Notes: generated by a model from the sequence alone, not told the origin. Counted from the stretch's first letter, positions 1 to 6,951 are shown. The stretch: DNA of 7,553 nt from Gammaproteobacteria bacterium (GCA_027293245.1 JAPUFZ010000034.1:1-7553); one strand, 5' to 3'. Program-made: numbers and translations.

Positions 1-129
1 AGCAGCAGGAGCAACTTCACCCCAACCCATATAGGAATTGACCCACCAGAGCGCAAATTGAACACTGATCAGGAATATGATGGCATAGGCTATCCAGCCT
101 GTTGTTTTATCTCTTATTGCTTGCAGCAT
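1..129 (-). CDS. ppiD: PpiD periplasmic chaperone, N-terminal fragment
   Basis: Partial gene: 43 codons are visible from the ATG at 127-129, and the rest lies beyond the left edge. The peptide opens MLQAIRDKTTGWIAYAI, close to the start of gammaproteobacterial PpiD (SurA-N/parvulin family). It has a short basic cytoplasmic segment, then one hydrophobic helix (about residues 11-31) that would anchor the protein in the inner membrane with its bulk in the periplasm. Known PpiD is a chaperone with a parvulin-like domain that works near the Sec translocon on emerging envelope proteins; that domain is not visible here. No strong ribosome-binding site precedes the start. It lies 73 bases after tRNA-Asp with no convincing promoter, so read-through from hupB and the tRNAs is possible. 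Its place after lon-hupB supports the name. Confidence 0.88.
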   Translation of the reverse strand, partial: MLQAIRDKTTGWIAYAIIFLISVQFALWWVNSYMGWGEVAPAA

Positions 130-175
130 GACCGGTATTCACTAGACGAGGCAGATAGACAAATTTCTTAAGGCC

Positions 176-195
176 AAGCGCCGCGACAAGCGCTT
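176..195. other. Stem-loop between tRNA-Asp and ppiD
   Basis: Six-base arms AAGCGC and GCGCTT flank an 8-base loop, just downstream of tRNA-Asp. A short T-run follows the stem only when read on the plus strand. On the minus strand, in which all genes here run, there is no U-tract, so it is a poor intrinsic terminator for the tRNA transcript. It could be a processing or 3'-end-protecting structure, or chance. Confidence 0.3.
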
Positions 196-202
196 TTATA
201 AC

Positions 203-279
203 TGGCGGAGTGGACGGGACTCGAACCCGCGACCCCCGGCGTGACAGGCCGGTATTCTAACCAACTGAACTACCACTCC
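203..279 (-). tRNA. tRNA-Asp (anticodon GUC)
   Basis: A 77-base cloverleaf including an encoded CCA at 203-205. The acceptor stem GGAGTGG pairs with CCACTCC and the discriminator is G. The anticodon GTC is at 243-245 in the loop CTGTCAC, closed by CCGGC/GCCGG. The T-arm carries GGTTCGAGTCC. The sequence is very close to E. coli tRNA-Asp. It lies 12 bases after tRNA-Val, so the two are almost certainly made as one precursor. Confidence 0.98.
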
Positions 280-291
280 TGATCGGTAATT

Positions 292-367
292 TGGTGGGTG
301 CTGAGGGGATCGAACCCCCGACCCTCGCCTTGTAAGGGCGATGCTCTCCCAGCTGAGCTAAGCACCC
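292..367 (-). tRNA. tRNA-Val (anticodon UAC)
   Basis: A 76-base cloverleaf with encoded CCA at 292-294. The acceptor stem GGGTGCT pairs with AGCACCC and the discriminator is A. The anticodon TAC is at 332-334 in the loop CTTACAA, closed by TCGCC/GGCGA. It begins only 16 bases after the hupB stop codon, with no terminator or room for a promoter between them, which points to a hupB-tRNA transcript separated by tRNA processing enzymes. Confidence 0.98.
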
Positions 368-383
368 GGTCGCTGAAGGCGCG

Positions 384-656
384 CTAGTTTACAGCGTCTT
401 TTAGAGCTTTGCCAGCCTTAAATGCTGGAACTTTTGATGCCTTAATCTGGATGGTTTCACCAGTGCGAGGATTACGTCCGGCGCGAGCATTACGTTGACG
501 AACCAGGAAGGTACCAAAGCCGACAACAGTTACCTGATCACCTGCTTTCAACGCCTGAGTCACGGATGCGATAACACCATCAACAGCACGTGCAGCGTCG
601 GATTTGCTCAAGTCGGCTTCATTTGAAACCGCATCAATAAGTTCTGATTTATTCAT
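384..656 (-). CDS. hupB: Histone-like DNA-binding protein HU-beta
   Basis: 90 residues, the standard HU length, ending in TAG. HU is a small dimeric nucleoid protein that binds and bends DNA without strict sequence preference and supports replication, repair and regulation. The start [10 protein letters not shown] is typical of the family. Residues 1-45 form the helical dimerisation body, VGFGTF (45-50) leads into the beta-arm, and the arm tip GRNPRTG (60-66) carries Pro63, the residue that intercalates into DNA. The C-terminus [11 protein letters not shown] is also typical. The beta rather than alpha assignment rests on its position after lon. In E. coli, HU-beta can be degraded by Lon, so the neighbours are functionally linked. 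A weak GGTAA precedes the ATG. It has its own candidate promoter in the 214-base gap upstream and is followed closely by tRNA-Val. Confidence 0.97.
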   Translation of the reverse strand: MNKSELIDAVSNEADLSKSDAARAVDGVIASVTQALKAGDQVTVVGFGTFLVRQRNARAGRNPRTGETIQIKASKVPAFKAGKALKDAVN

Positions 657-690
657 TATGTTTTTACCATTGGTTTAAGTTGTAGAATTT

Positions 691-709
691 CTATCCACAC
701 TGCGGATAG
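691..709. promoter_or_regulatory. Dyad in the hupB leader
   Basis: A 19-base near-perfect dyad with outer arms CTATCC and GGATAG and inner bases that also pair except for one G-T mismatch. It is centred about 44 bases before the hupB start codon. If the predicted start point near 725 is right, it falls in the 5' untranslated RNA and could form a 6-bp hairpin. It could instead be a protein-binding operator. Symmetry is seen directly; function is inferred. Confidence 0.4.
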
Positions 710-724
710 GCAAAAAAGTCAATA

Positions 725-758
725 ATTATTAGTATAATTTACAGCAGACGATTGTCTG
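725..758 (-). promoter_or_regulatory. Candidate sigma70 promoter of hupB
   Basis: On the minus strand a -35 CAGACA (753-758, 4 of 6 consensus bases) is followed by a 16-base spacer and a -10 TATACT (731-736, 5 of 6). The predicted start is near 725, giving a leader of about 69 bases. The -35 overlaps a dyad, CAGAC-N4-GTCTG at 745-758, which could be an operator. A TTGACT further downstream (717-722) has no good -10. Confidence 0.5.
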
Positions 759-830
759 TTATATCTCAGGTCAACCCTCCCAGAGCTGCGAATTAAACCA
801 ACAGGAGCCTTTTGGGTCAACCTAAATCAG

Positions 831-871
831 GTAAAAAACGAAAAATTACCAATTAAATTATGGCTATTGGT
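831..871 (-). terminator. Candidate weak terminator after lon
   Basis: Directly at the lon stop codon, ACCAAT and ATTGGT can pair across a 12-base loop (848-871). They are followed on the minus strand by AATTTTTCGTTTTTT. The T-rich tail suits Rho-independent termination, but the stem is short and AT-rich, so it is probably weak and some lon transcripts may continue into hupB. Confidence 0.4.
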
Positions 872-3309
872 TAGTGTGCCCGCACATCGGGTGATTTTTT
901 ATCCTTAACTTTCACTTTTGTGGTACTCGCTGCCTGATCTATTGCTGATGGGAGCGGTGTAGGCTGATGTACGAGTGCAACTTCCAGTACCTGATCGATC
1001 CAACGAACCGGAATTATTTTCAGTTTAGCCTTGATGTTGTCGGGGATTTCAGCCAGATCTTTCTCATTTTCCTGTGGTATTAGCACGGTAGTAATTCCCC
1101 CTCGATGCGCGGCCAGAAGCTTTTCCTTCAGGCCGCCGATAGGCAACACTTCTCCGCGTAAGGTGATTTCACCGGTCATCGCCACTTCAGCCCTGACCGG
1201 TATTTTAGTTAATGCAGAAACCAGTGCCGTACACATTCCGACACCGGCACTCGGCCCATCTTTCGGTGTACCACCTTCAGGCACATGGATATGAATATCC
1301 TTGCTTTCATTAAACTCGGGGTTAATACCCAGGATTCCTGCGCGGCTCCGGACTACGGTCAACGCGGCCTGAATAGACTCCTTCATGACATCACCCAGTT
1401 GCCCAGTCTGTATAAATTTACCCTTGCCTTCGACCACAGCCGATTCGATAGTGAGCAGTTCACCACCAACCTCGGTCCATGCCAGACCAGTCACCTGGCC
1501 AACCTGATCCTTATTTTCAGCGGATCCAAATCGAAAGCGCTTACCGCCCAGGAATTCCCCAATATTCTTTGCGCTCACTCTGATTTTTTTAAGTGATGGA
1601 TCAAGCAGCATACTCTTAACCACCTTACGGCAGATTTTCGATATCTCGCGCTCCAGATTTCTTACTCCGGCTTCGCGAGTATAACGTTGAATAATTTCAA
1701 GAATCGCACTTTGCTTAAAAATAATTTCCTCTTCTTTCAAGCCATTTTCCTTAATCTGTTTCGGCACCAGGTATTTCAATGCGATATTGAGTTTTTCATC
1801 TTCCGTGTAACCGGGAATACGAATTACCTCCATGCGATCGAGCAGTGGCCCTGGTATATTCATGCTATTGGAAGTCGCTACAAACATCACATCTGAGAGA
1901 TCGAAATCGACCTCCATATAGTGATCAGAAAAGGTGTTATTTTGTTCTGGATCGAGCACTTCAAGCAATGCCGAGGCAGGGTCGCCACGAAAATCCATCG
2001 CCATCTTGTCTATCTCGTCGAGCAAAAAGAGTGGATTTCGAACCTTGACCTTCGATAGATTCTGAATAATTTTGCCCGGCATCGAACCGATATAGGTACG
2101 CCTGTGCCCCCGTATTTCAGATTCGTCACGCACACCACCAAGTGACATGCGTGAAAACTTGCGGTTGGTGGCACGCGCAATAGACCGGCCCAGTGAAGTC
2201 TTACCAACGCCCGGAGGCCCAACCAGGCATAGTATCGGGCCCTTAAGCTTTCGCACCCGTTGCTGTACCGCCAGATATTCAAGAATGCGTTCTTTAACCT
2301 TGTCCAGACCATAGTGGTCTTCTTCAAGCACCTGCTCCGCTGCTGTCAGATCGCGTCTAATTTTAGACCTTTTCTTCCAGGGAACACTCACCAGCCAGTC
2401 AATATAATTTCTCACCACAGAGGCCTCAGCGGACATGGGTGACATCATTTTGAGCTTGTTAAGTTCCGAATCGGCTTTTTCACGCGCGTCTTTGGACATG
2501 CCAGACTTTTCAATCTTATTTTGCAGATCGTCAATCTCATTCGGAACGTCTTCCATATCGCCCAGTTCTTTTTGAATGGCCTTCATTTGTTCATTCAAAT
2601 AGTACTCGCGCTGACTTTTTTCCATTTGCTGTTTGACACGACCACGAATTCTTTTCTCGATCTGCATCAGATCGATTTCACCTTCGATCTTGCTCATGAT
2701 ATGTTCGATACGCTCACGCGGATCCTGAATTTCGAGTATTTCCTGTTTTTCATCGAGCTTTAATGACATGTGTGCCGCAATCGTGTCTGCCAGGCGACTG
2801 GGATCATCGATGCCTGACAGGGATGTCAAAATTTCAGGTGGCACCTTTTTGTTTAGCTTGACGTACTGGTCGAACAGGTTGAGCACGGAGCGCAGCAATA
2901 CTTCGGCTTCGCGGTCATCAACCAGCACCGTTTTCTCCAGTACCTGAGCCGAGGCCGAGAAGTATTCATTGGTTTCCAGAATGCTATCGACTAATACACG
3001 TTCACCGCCTTCAACCAGCACCTTAATCGTGCCATCCGGCAGTTTGAGCATTTGTAAAATGGTCGACAGTGTACCAATCTGGTAAAGGTCTTTGTGGGCC
3101 GGGTCATCTACTTCGGCATTTTTTTGCGCCAACAACAGAATTTTCTTGTTATCAGCCATGGCCGCTTCAAGCGCCAGAATCGACTTCTCCCGCCCGACAA
3201 ACAGGGGTATCACCATGTGCGGGTAAACCACGACATCGCGCAGCGGTAAAACCGGAATCAATTGCCGGTTCGGTGTTTCCGCGAGCGGTACAATTTGGGA
3301 ATCTGACAT
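871..3309 (-). CDS. lon: ATP-dependent protease Lon (La)
   Basis: 812 residues, against 784 in E. coli. Lon is a cytoplasmic homohexamer that unfolds and degrades misfolded proteins and short-lived regulators. In order it has a LonN substrate-binding domain (about 15-215, LIPVLPLRDVVVYPHMV), a coiled region, an AAA+ module with Walker A GPPGVGKT (364-371) and Walker B LLDEID with D431/E432, and a C-terminal serine-lysine protease domain with PKDGPSAG (Ser687) and LKEK (Lys730). These match E. coli Ser679 and Lys722 with a constant offset of 8. The last 30 or so residues are an extra lysine-rich tail, probably flexible. The start was placed at MSDSQ (ATG 3307-3309) because GAGG sits five bases before it; an in-frame GTG at 3324 would add five residues but lacks such a site. 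A heat-shock promoter lies just upstream. Confidence 0.98.
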   Translation of the reverse strand: MSDSQIVPLAETPNRQLIPVLPLRDVVVYPHMVIPLFVGREKSILALEAAMADNKKILLLAQKNAEVDDPAHKDLYQIGTLSTILQMLKLPDGTIKVLVEGGERVLVDSILETNEYFSASAQVLEKTVLVDDREAEVLLRSVLNLFDQYVKLNKKVPPEILTSLSGIDDPSRLADTIAAHMSLKLDEKQEILEIQDPRERIEHIMSKIEGEIDLMQIEKRIRGRVKQQMEKSQREYYLNEQMKAIQKELGDMEDVPNEIDDLQNKIEKSGMSKDAREKADSELNKLKMMSPMSAEASVVRNYIDWLVSVPWKKRSKIRRDLTAAEQVLEEDHYGLDKVKERILEYLAVQQRVRKLKGPILCLVGPPGVGKTSLGRSIARATNRKFSRMSLGGVRDESEIRGHRRTYIGSMPGKIIQNLSKVKVRNPLFLLDEIDKMAMDFRGDPASALLEVLDPEQNNTFSDHYMEVDFDLSDVMFVATSNSMNIPGPLLDRMEVIRIPGYTEDEKLNIALKYLVPKQIKENGLKEEEIIFKQSAILEIIQRYTREAGVRNLEREISKICRKVVKSMLLDPSLKKIRVSAKNIGEFLGGKRFRFGSAENKDQVGQVTGLAWTEVGGELLTIESAVVEGKGKFIQTGQLGDVMKESIQAALTVVRSRAGILGINPEFNESKDIHIHVPEGGTPKDGPSAGVGMCTALVSALTKIPVRAEVAMTGEITLRGEVLPIGGLKEKLLAAHRGGITTVLIPQENEKDLAEIPDNIKAKLKIIPVRWIDQVLEVALVHQPTPLPSAIDQAASTTKVKVKDKKSPDVRAH

Positions 3310-3314
3310 AATCG

Positions 3315-3318
3315 CCTC
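3315..3318 (-). promoter_or_regulatory. Ribosome-binding site of lon (decides the start)
   Basis: GAGG followed by five bases (CGATT) and then ATG on the minus strand. This good Shine-Dalgarno spacing favours the ATG at 3309 over the in-frame GTG at 3324, which has no purine-rich site before it. Confidence 0.75.
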
Positions 3319-3331
3319 GAGCACTGTGTGT

Positions 3332-3366
3332 CCGGTTTATATGGGTCTAATACCTTTCATTTCAAC
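3332..3366 (-). promoter_or_regulatory. Heat-shock (sigma32-type) promoter of lon, overlapping a sigma70-like one
   Basis: On the minus strand GTTGAAA (3360-3366; consensus CTTGAAA, 6 of 7) is followed by exactly 13 bases and then ACCCATAT (3339-3346; consensus CCCCATNT, 7 of 8). This is a near-ideal RpoH promoter, with a predicted start near 3332, about 23 bases before the lon ATG. The same bases also read TTGAAA-N18-TATAAA, an acceptable sigma70 promoter, so basal and heat-induced transcription could start at almost the same place. lon is a classical sigma32 regulon member in E. coli. Confidence 0.8.
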
Positions 3367-3398
3367 CATGGGCCTGGATATCCTCAGGATCAAACCTG

Positions 3399-4670
3399 CT
3401 AATCGTCAGAAGCCACTCGTTGCATTTCGCCACCCTCATAAATTACGTAGGGTTGGGCCTTACCATCAATGACCGCCGCGTCGACGACTATTTTACTGAC
3501 ATTTTCCATTGCCGGCAGGTCATACATGATATCAAGCAGGGTATTTTCGAGGATGGTACGTAAGCCGCGGGCGCCGGTTTTCCTTTTCATCGCCTTGATC
3601 GCCACTGCATTCAGCGAGTCGGGGCGAAACTCGATTTCGCATCCTTCGATTTCAAACATTTTTTGATACTGCTTGGTAATTGCATTTTTGGGCTCTGTGA
3701 GGATTTTCACCAGCGCATCTTCGTCCAGTTCCTCCAGCGTCGACACGACTGGCAGTCGCCCGACAAATTCCGGAATCAATCCGTATTTGATCAAATCCTC
3801 GGGTTCAACCTTACTGACAATCTCTCCAAAAAGGCTTTCCTTGTCCTTACTTTTGACGTCGGCGCCGAAACCGATGCCGCTTTTCTCAGAGCGACTGAGT
3901 ATGACCTTGTCAAGCCCCGAAAATGCCCCGCCACAGATAAATAAAATTTTCCCGGTATCTACCTGCAAAAACTCCTGTTGCGGGTGTTTACGACCCCCCT
4001 GGGGAGGCACCGAGGCAATCGTGCCTTCAATCAGTTTTAGTAAGGCCTGTTGTACACCCTCCCCAGATACATCACGGGTAATAGATGGGTTATCAGATTT
4101 GCGTGAAATTTTGTCAATTTCATCGATGTAGACAATGCCTGTCTGGGCTTTTTCAACATCATAATCACATTTCTGCAATAGCTTCTGGATGATGTTTTCA
4201 ACATCTTCGCCGACATAACCTGCTTCGGTCAGTGTGGTCGCATCGGCTATCGCAAAAGGCACGTCCAACAGGCGTGCGAGGGTCTCGGCGAGTAATGTTT
4301 TACCCGATCCGGTGGGTCCAATCAGCAGAATATTGCTTTTCGAGAGCTCGATATCGTCCTTGACGTGACCCACTTCGAGACGCTTATAGTGATTATATAC
4401 GGCAACCGATAATACTTTCTTGGCTCGATCCTGACCGATGACATAATCGTCCAGCACCTTGTAGATTTCGTGCGGTATCGGCAGATTATTTTCGGAATCC
4501 TCGCCCTTCTCGTTTATCTCTTCCCTGATGATGTCGGTGCAAAGATCGACACATTCATCACAGATAAAAACCGAAGGTCCTGCGATCAGCTTTCGCACTT
4601 CGTGTTGGCTCTTGCCACAAAAAGAGCAATATAATAATTTCTCGTCCTTATTGGACTTGTCGCTACTCAT
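3399..4670 (-). CDS. clpX: ClpX, ATP-dependent unfoldase of ClpXP
   Basis: 423 residues, the normal length (E. coli 424). ClpX is a hexameric AAA+ unfoldase that recognises tagged substrates, including ssrA-tagged stalled products, and threads them into ClpP. The N-terminal zinc-binding domain has Cys15, Cys18, Cys37 and Cys40. Then come Walker A GPTGSGKT (118-125), pore-1 loop GYVGED (151-156), Walker B with D183/E184, the RKH pore loop (227-229), the ClpP-docking IGF tripeptide (266-268), the arginine finger GRLP (R305) and sensor-2 GARGLR (R368). All are intact, so full unfoldase and ClpP-binding activity is expected. It starts at ATG 4668-4670 after only a weak GGTAG, and ends in TAG. It lies 94 bases after clpP, with a candidate promoter of its own in that gap. 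Confidence 0.99.
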   Translation of the reverse strand: MSSDKSNKDEKLLYCSFCGKSQHEVRKLIAGPSVFICDECVDLCTDIIREEINEKGEDSENNLPIPHEIYKVLDDYVIGQDRAKKVLSVAVYNHYKRLEVGHVKDDIELSKSNILLIGPTGSGKTLLAETLARLLDVPFAIADATTLTEAGYVGEDVENIIQKLLQKCDYDVEKAQTGIVYIDEIDKISRKSDNPSITRDVSGEGVQQALLKLIEGTIASVPPQGGRKHPQQEFLQVDTGKILFICGGAFSGLDKVILSRSEKSGIGFGADVKSKDKESLFGEIVSKVEPEDLIKYGLIPEFVGRLPVVSTLEELDEDALVKILTEPKNAITKQYQKMFEIEGCEIEFRPDSLNAVAIKAMKRKTGARGLRTILENTLLDIMYDLPAMENVSKIVVDAAVIDGKAQPYVIYEGGEMQRVASDD

Positions 4671-4698
4671 AATCTACTACCGCTTGCTATGGCTGAAA

Positions 4699-4712
4699 CA
4701 GGTACTTACCTG
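4699..4712. promoter_or_regulatory. Dyad overlapping the predicted clpX start point
   Basis: CAGGTA and TACCTG are separated by two bases, a perfect 6+6 dyad. It begins directly after the predicted -10 of clpX and spans the likely transcription start. In RNA it would give a 5-bp hairpin followed by UUU, so a weak attenuator of clpP read-through is an alternative to an operator. Confidence 0.4.
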
Positions 4713-4741
4713 ATAATATTAGACCAATCCACCGAGTACAA
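4706..4741 (-). promoter_or_regulatory. Candidate sigma70 promoter of clpX
   Basis: On the minus strand TTGTAC (4736-4741, 3 of 6) is followed by a 17-base spacer and TATTAT (4713-4718, 5 of 6), within the 97-base clpP-clpX gap. The predicted start is near 4706, about 35 bases before the clpX ATG. It would allow clpX to be expressed apart from clpP, as known in E. coli. The weak -35 keeps confidence moderate. Confidence 0.45.
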
Positions 4742-4764
4742 CTGAAAATATCACTAATTTGAGC

Positions 4765-5424
4765 TTATTCTTCGGGATCAGCCCGCGAAGTTAAAACTTC
4801 ATCAATCAATCCGTATTCAACTGAATCCTGCGCACTCATAAAGTTGTCGCGCTCTGTGTCCTTTTCAATCTCCAATTCTTTCTTACCCGTATGCCTGGCG
4901 AGTAACTTGTTGAGGCGTGAACGTACCGCCAGAATCTCTTTCGCATGAATCTCGAAGTCCGAGGCCTGCCCCTGGAATCCGCCCAGAGGCTGATGGATCA
5001 TCACCCGGGAATGGGGTAATCCGTATCGTTTTCCGGCACAACCCCCGGCCAGCAATATTGCCCCCATGCTTGCAGCCTGACCAGTACACAAGGTGCTAAC
5101 GTCAGGTTTTATAAATTGCATGGTGTCGTATACTGCGAGACCGGCTGAAACTGCGCCGCCGGGGCTGTTGATATAGAGAGAGATGTCCTTGTCGGGATTT
5201 TCCGATTCAAGATACAATAATTGCGCGACAATCAAATTTGCCATCTGATCTTCGAGTGGTCCGACCACGAAAATTACGCGCTCTTTCAATAAACGTGAGT
5301 AGATATCATAAGCTCGTTCACCGCGAGCAGTCTGTTCAACTACCATCGGCACGAGATTAGCCTGCACTTCGTCCTGGTTATGGTAGGTCGAATTCAATCC
5401 TGCGCTAATCTTTAAATAACTCAT
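4765..5424 (-). CDS. clpP: ClpP serine peptidase of ClpXP/ClpAP
   Basis: 219 residues (E. coli precursor 207). ClpP forms a barrel of two stacked seven-membered rings and cuts polypeptides delivered by ClpX or ClpA in the cytoplasm. The catalytic triad is complete: Ser119 in GQAASMGA, His144 in VMIHQPLGG and Asp193 in TERDNF. YINSPGG (84-90) lies in the oxyanion region. By alignment with mature E. coli ClpP (ALVPMVIEQ), processing should occur just before NLVPMVVEQ at residue 23, giving a 22-residue propeptide, longer than the 14 of E. coli. The start ATG at 5422-5424 is 16 bases after the tig stop, preceded by a weak GGA-type site. The tight spacing implies tig-clpP co-transcription. No sigma32 promoter meeting spacing rules was found in the end of tig. 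Confidence 0.99.
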   Translation of the reverse strand: MSYLKISAGLNSTYHNQDEVQANLVPMVVEQTARGERAYDIYSRLLKERVIFVVGPLEDQMANLIVAQLLYLESENPDKDISLYINSPGGAVSAGLAVYDTMQFIKPDVSTLCTGQAASMGAILLAGGCAGKRYGLPHSRVMIHQPLGGFQGQASDFEIHAKEILAVRSRLNKLLARHTGKKELEIEKDTERDNFMSAQDSVEYGLIDEVLTSRADPEE

Positions 5425-5440
5425 GCGGGGTTCCAGTTAG

Positions 5441-6745
5441 TTAATTTGAATTGTTCGTCATTTCTTCGAAACTACTTTGTTTTTCCGTTACCTTGGCCTT
5501 GCTTAATATATGATTCACTACCTGATCTTCAAGTACCATACTCTCCAGGCTGGTCCGCGCATCCTTATTTTGACGATAATACTCTTTTAACTGATCAGGC
5601 TGCTCGTAGGCTGCCGCCATTTCAGCCAGGGTCGAATCAACCAGGTCCTGATCGAGTTCGATGTTCTCACTCTTGATTACTTCACCTACCAGTAATCCGA
5701 GTCGAACGCGCTTATCAGCCTCTTGCTGGAACATATCATCGGGTAAAGCAGAATTGTCGATAGCCTCGATATCCTGCCCCATACGCTTTGCGGCCTCTAG
5801 TTTTAAAGATTTTACTTCTTCTGCAACCAATGCCGAAGGCGCGATAATAACATTTTCTTCAAGCAAACCTGTCATCACTGCATTTTTGATCTGGAGCTTG
5901 ATTTTCTGGGTCAGCTCGTTAACCATTTTATCACGCACATCGGCCCGGAATTTATCCAGGTCACCATCTTCAATGCCATATGACCTGGCCAGAGATACAT
6001 CAACTTCAGGTAAAATTGCCTCGCTCACACGGGTCGCCCTGAGCGTAAATTCGGCTTTTTTACCGGCTACTTCCTTACCATGATAGTCGTCGGGAAAGTT
6101 AACCTCGACCTGTTTTTCCTCACCCGCTTTAATTCCTTTTAAGCCCGCTTCAAATTCTTCCAGCATCGCACCGGCCCCGATCTCGACCGGCATGTCCTTG
6201 CCTGCTCCACCTTCAAAAATTTGACCGTCAATGCGCCCTTCAAAGTCAACCATGACCTGATCACCCGTGGCTGCCTGACGTTTGACTTCAGACCATTCCT
6301 TGCGCTGCTCACGCAACTTTTGAATCATGGCTTCATGATCTTCATCGGTTACCTCTGCCACGGGCTTTTCAACCTTTATGGTATCGAATATCAGTTTTTC
6401 AATTTCAGGGTAAATTTCGAAAGTCGCGGTGTAAGACATATCCTCCTTATCCCTGGAATTAACTGACTCGATATTCGGCATACCGGCCGGCCGAACATTT
6501 TCCTGGGTAATTGCCTGGTGATAGGACGACTCGATAACATCGCTGATCACCTCCTGACGAATGTGCCCACCAAATTTTTGCTGGACTACCTTCAGTGGCA
6601 CCTTGCCTGGTCTAAAGCCATCGATTTTTATCGTCTTACGCAAATCGTTAAGCTTTTTTTCGACTGCCTGTGTCACGGTCTCGGAAGGAACCTGGACCGT
6701 CATCCGACGCTCCAGACCATCGAGGGTTTCTATTGATACTTGCAT
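5441..6745 (-). CDS. tig: Trigger factor, ribosome-associated chaperone and prolyl isomerase
   Basis: 434 residues (E. coli 432). Trigger factor docks beside the ribosomal exit tunnel, shields nascent chains and catalyses proline isomerisation. The N-terminal ribosome-binding domain (about 1-115) contains the signature GFRPGKVP at 43-50; Pro46 replaces the Lys46 of the E. coli FRK ribosome contact, while Phe44 and Arg45 are kept. The FKBP-type isomerase domain spans about 155-245, including GDQVMVDFEGRIDG and FPDDYHG. The rest, to residue 434, is the helical C-terminal chaperone domain. It starts at ATG 6743-6745 with only a weak GAG eight bases before it. It is 94 bases after tRNA-Leu, with no convincing separate promoter or terminator seen, so tRNA-Leu and tig may share a transcript. 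It leads the set of protease genes. Confidence 0.99.
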   Translation of the reverse strand: MQVSIETLDGLERRMTVQVPSETVTQAVEKKLNDLRKTIKIDGFRPGKVPLKVVQQKFGGHIRQEVISDVIESSYHQAITQENVRPAGMPNIESVNSRDKEDMSYTATFEIYPEIEKLIFDTIKVEKPVAEVTDEDHEAMIQKLREQRKEWSEVKRQAATGDQVMVDFEGRIDGQIFEGGAGKDMPVEIGAGAMLEEFEAGLKGIKAGEEKQVEVNFPDDYHGKEVAGKKAEFTLRATRVSEAILPEVDVSLARSYGIEDGDLDKFRADVRDKMVNELTQKIKLQIKNAVMTGLLEENVIIAPSALVAEEVKSLKLEAAKRMGQDIEAIDNSALPDDMFQQEADKRVRLGLLVGEVIKSENIELDQDLVDSTLAEMAAAYEQPDQLKEYYRQNKDARTSLESMVLEDQVVNHILSKAKVTEKQSSFEEMTNNSN

Positions 6746-6839
6746 GATGAAATCTCGTGATATTCGATATAGGGATTTTTACCGGGTGGTGGTCTAAAGT
6801 TTGATATACCGATCCAAATCCGGCAACCCCTGGCTAAAA

Positions 6840-6923
6840 TGGTGCGAAAGGAGAGACTCGAACTCTCACATCAAAGATACCAGAACCTAAATCTGGCGCG
6901 TCTACCAATTCCGCCACTTTCGC
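6840..6923 (-). tRNA. tRNA-Leu (anticodon UAG)
   Basis: An 84-base class II tRNA with encoded CCA at 6840-6842. The acceptor stem GCGAAAG pairs with CTTTCGC and the discriminator is A. The anticodon TAG is at 6887-6889 in the loop TTTAGGT, closed by CCAGA/TCTGG. The variable arm has a small ATC/GAT stem, as expected for leucine tRNAs. The T-arm is GAGAG/CTCTC. Confidence 0.97.
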
Positions 6924-6951
6924 ACATAACTCGCTTTCATTGCTCCAGGGA

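Noticed and set aside
657..671. Four-codon frame ATG GTA AAA ACA TAA overlapping the hupB start
   Set aside because: It would terminate on the hupB ATG, but has no ribosome-binding site of its own; the GGTAA inside it is better read as the weak hupB site.
2010..2327. 105-codon open frame on the minus strand inside lon
   Set aside because: It overlaps the Lon AAA+ coding region in another frame, with no homology I recognise.
3310..3324. GTG start that would lengthen Lon by five residues
   Set aside because: It has no ribosome-binding site, whereas the ATG at 3309 has GAGG at ideal spacing and gives a typical Lon N-terminus.
3673..4131. 152-codon open frame on the plus strand
   Set aside because: It lies wholly inside clpX on the opposite strand, is rich in Ser/Pro low-complexity runs and has no family resemblance. 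It is a shadow of the real gene.
5501..5533. CTTGAAG near the end of tig as the -35 of a heat-shock promoter for clpP
   Set aside because: The nearest CAT-containing -10 (AATCATAT) matches only 5 of 8 bases at 11-base spacing, below the expected 13-15. Not convincing.
5661..6083. 140-codon open frame on the plus strand
   Set aside because: It is antisense to tig, serine-rich, and shows no recognisable domain. The conserved trigger factor frame explains the base pattern.
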